64,000 nucleotides of DNA from Granulicella sapmiensis. Lineage in GTDB: Bacteria > Acidobacteriota > Terriglobia > Terriglobales > Acidobacteriaceae. Shown one piece after another: positions 63,186-64,000 of the stretch. Made by a program: the position numbers and the translations under genes. Numbering within the stretch: position 1 is the first letter of the stretch; the number at the start of each line of letters is the position of its first letter. The DNA lies in NCBI GenBank assembly GCA_026225395.1, contig JAMFSR010000002.1, positions 35,643 through 99,642 on the forward strand. The letters are read 5' to 3'. The notes below the pieces were generated by a model. It ran no database searches. It was given only the letters and a program-made list of their open reading frames with translations, and was not told where the DNA came from.

Positions 63186-64000
63186 TCAACGTTCGCCAAG
63201 AGCATGACCGCGGCCTTCAAAACCACGTTTGAGATATCCACCAGGGTTAGCCCCGACAACTCGCTTGAACGCCTTACTGAACGCAGCGTCGGACTCGTAA
63301 CCCACCGACCGGGCGACGTCGATGAGCTTCTTGTCACGCTGTTGTAGTAGCTGCATCGCCTTCTGCATCCGCCACTCGGTTACATACTCCAGTGGCGTTT
63401 GTCCGAGCAGCTCTTTAAAACGCGCTGCGAATGCGGAGCGAGACATGCCCGCCGCCTCGGCCAGGGATTCGACCGTCCACGGTGTCTTTACACTGTCGTG
63501 AAGGGCACGCAGGGCCGTGCCTATTTGAGGATCGAAAACAGCACGAAGCCATCCTTTGCTGCGTTCCGGCCCCGACGCGATATGCGCTCGGAGTACCTGG
63601 ATAAACAGGACCTCGGCCAGCCGAGTCGCGACAACTTCAGACCCCGGCGCCTGCTCTGCCATCTCTGACGCAAGCGCCTGCACTGTGTTGTGAAGAGCAA
63701 GCGTGCGTGCTTCATCAGCCTTCATCAGAATGAAGCTCGGCAATAACTGAGTGATCGGCTTCAAACTAACGCGATCGAAACTCAAGGACCCACAGACGAT
63801 TGTCGTCGGTGCGCCACCGCCTCCACAAAGAGCGACATTGCCGTTGGCCCTGGCCCCGATCTCGCTGAAACTCCACCTCGGACGTGTTCGCGGGCTGTCG
63901 CGCAAAACAATCGAAGTCCCCCGGGCCAGCAAAAAGCAATCACCACCGGTGAGCGGAATCGGCTCCGGAATCCCTTCCACACTCAGCCAGCAGTTGCCGC
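63186..64000 (-). CDS. AraC-family regulator, N-terminus cut by window edge
   Basis: At least 271 residues visible, still open at the right edge. The N-terminal part (NCWLSVEGIPEPIPLTGGDC, FLLARGTSIVLRD) is a cupin_6 sensor. The two helix-turn-helix units of the AraC domain are TVESLAEAAGMSRSAFAARF and LIDVARSVGYESDAAFSKAF, ending GANPGGYLKRGF. Such regulators act beside redox enzymes; here the TetX-like monooxygenase is the neighbour, convergently oriented. Confidence 0.88.
   Translation of the reverse strand, partial: GNCWLSVEGIPEPIPLTGGDCFLLARGTSIVLRDSPRTRPRWSFSEIGARANGNVALCGGGGAPTTIVCGSLSFDRVSLKPITQLLPSFILMKADEARTLALHNTVQALASEMAEQAPGSEVVATRLAEVLFIQVLRAHIASGPERSKGWLRAVFDPQIGTALRALHDSVKTPWTVESLAEAAGMSRSAFAARFKELLGQTPLEYVTEWRMQKAMQLLQQRDKKLIDVARSVGYESDAAFSKAFKRVVGANPGGYLKRGFEGRGHALGER

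Overview
The window is a GC-rich bacterial chromosome segment that carries the replication-origin neighbourhood. It most likely comes from a soil acidobacterium (class Terriglobia, family Acidobacteriaceae or a close relative). Three things support this: lpxC and outer-membrane barrel proteins mark a diderm; a decayed copy of the acidobacterial TIGR03435 family lies at 61.7 kb; and the gene order and the palindromic intergenic repeats fit that group. The taxonomic call is inference from protein families, because no 16S gene is present. I found no tRNA, rRNA, CRISPR array, insertion sequence or prophage.

Layout. 1-4.4 kb: folC (cut by the left edge), a class I methyltransferase, a BrnT/CopG-type toxin-antitoxin pair and accD. 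4.4-9.9 kb: thrS followed by an SRPBCC, DsbA-like, SRPBCC chain, a lysine-rich protein and an alcohol-dehydrogenase-like oxidoreductase. 9.9-18.6 kb: the replication and secretion core, jag-yidC-yidD-rnpA-rpmH on the minus strand, then dnaA and dnaN on the plus strand. A GH63-like glycosidase gene is inserted between dnaA and dnaN. The gap upstream of dnaN (16801-17395) has DnaA-box-like sites and a run of CTA-type triplets resembling the DnaA-trio element, so it is my best oriC candidate.

18.6-33.7 kb: housekeeping and metabolic genes: a CPBP protease, ilvA, ddl, vapBC, ychF, a luciferase-like oxidoreductase, gamma-glutamyltransferase, an M50 protease, an SGNH hydrolase and an isomerase/GNAT/asnS operon. 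33.7-41.3 kb: envelope and signalling genes: a beta-propeller, a response regulator, a secreted cyclase-fold protein with a CxxCH motif, an EAL-PAS protein, an alginate-lyase-like enzyme and an outer-membrane protein. 41.4-48 kb: clpB and a small cell-surface sugar cluster (GT39-like protein and a UDP-galactopyranose-mutase-like flavoprotein).

48-59 kb: satP, folK, lpxC (whose reading frame has no ATG, GTG or TTG before the conserved N-terminus), an M20 peptidase, an isoaspartyl peptidase and an endonuclease-III-like glycosylase. Three copies of a two-hairpin repeat lie between these genes. An oxidoreductase and a TetR regulator diverge around two tandem operator palindromes. 59-64 kb: an accessory-looking end with a second TetR, a 16-codon leader ORF coupled to an NAD(P)-binding protein, two gene relics (a HIT gene and a TIGR03435 gene), a TetX-type flavin monooxygenase and an AraC regulator cut by the right edge.

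No single large undescribed system stands out. The items most worth checking are the origin architecture, the lpxC start, the covarying repeat, the CxxCH cyclase-fold protein and the tandem TetR operators.
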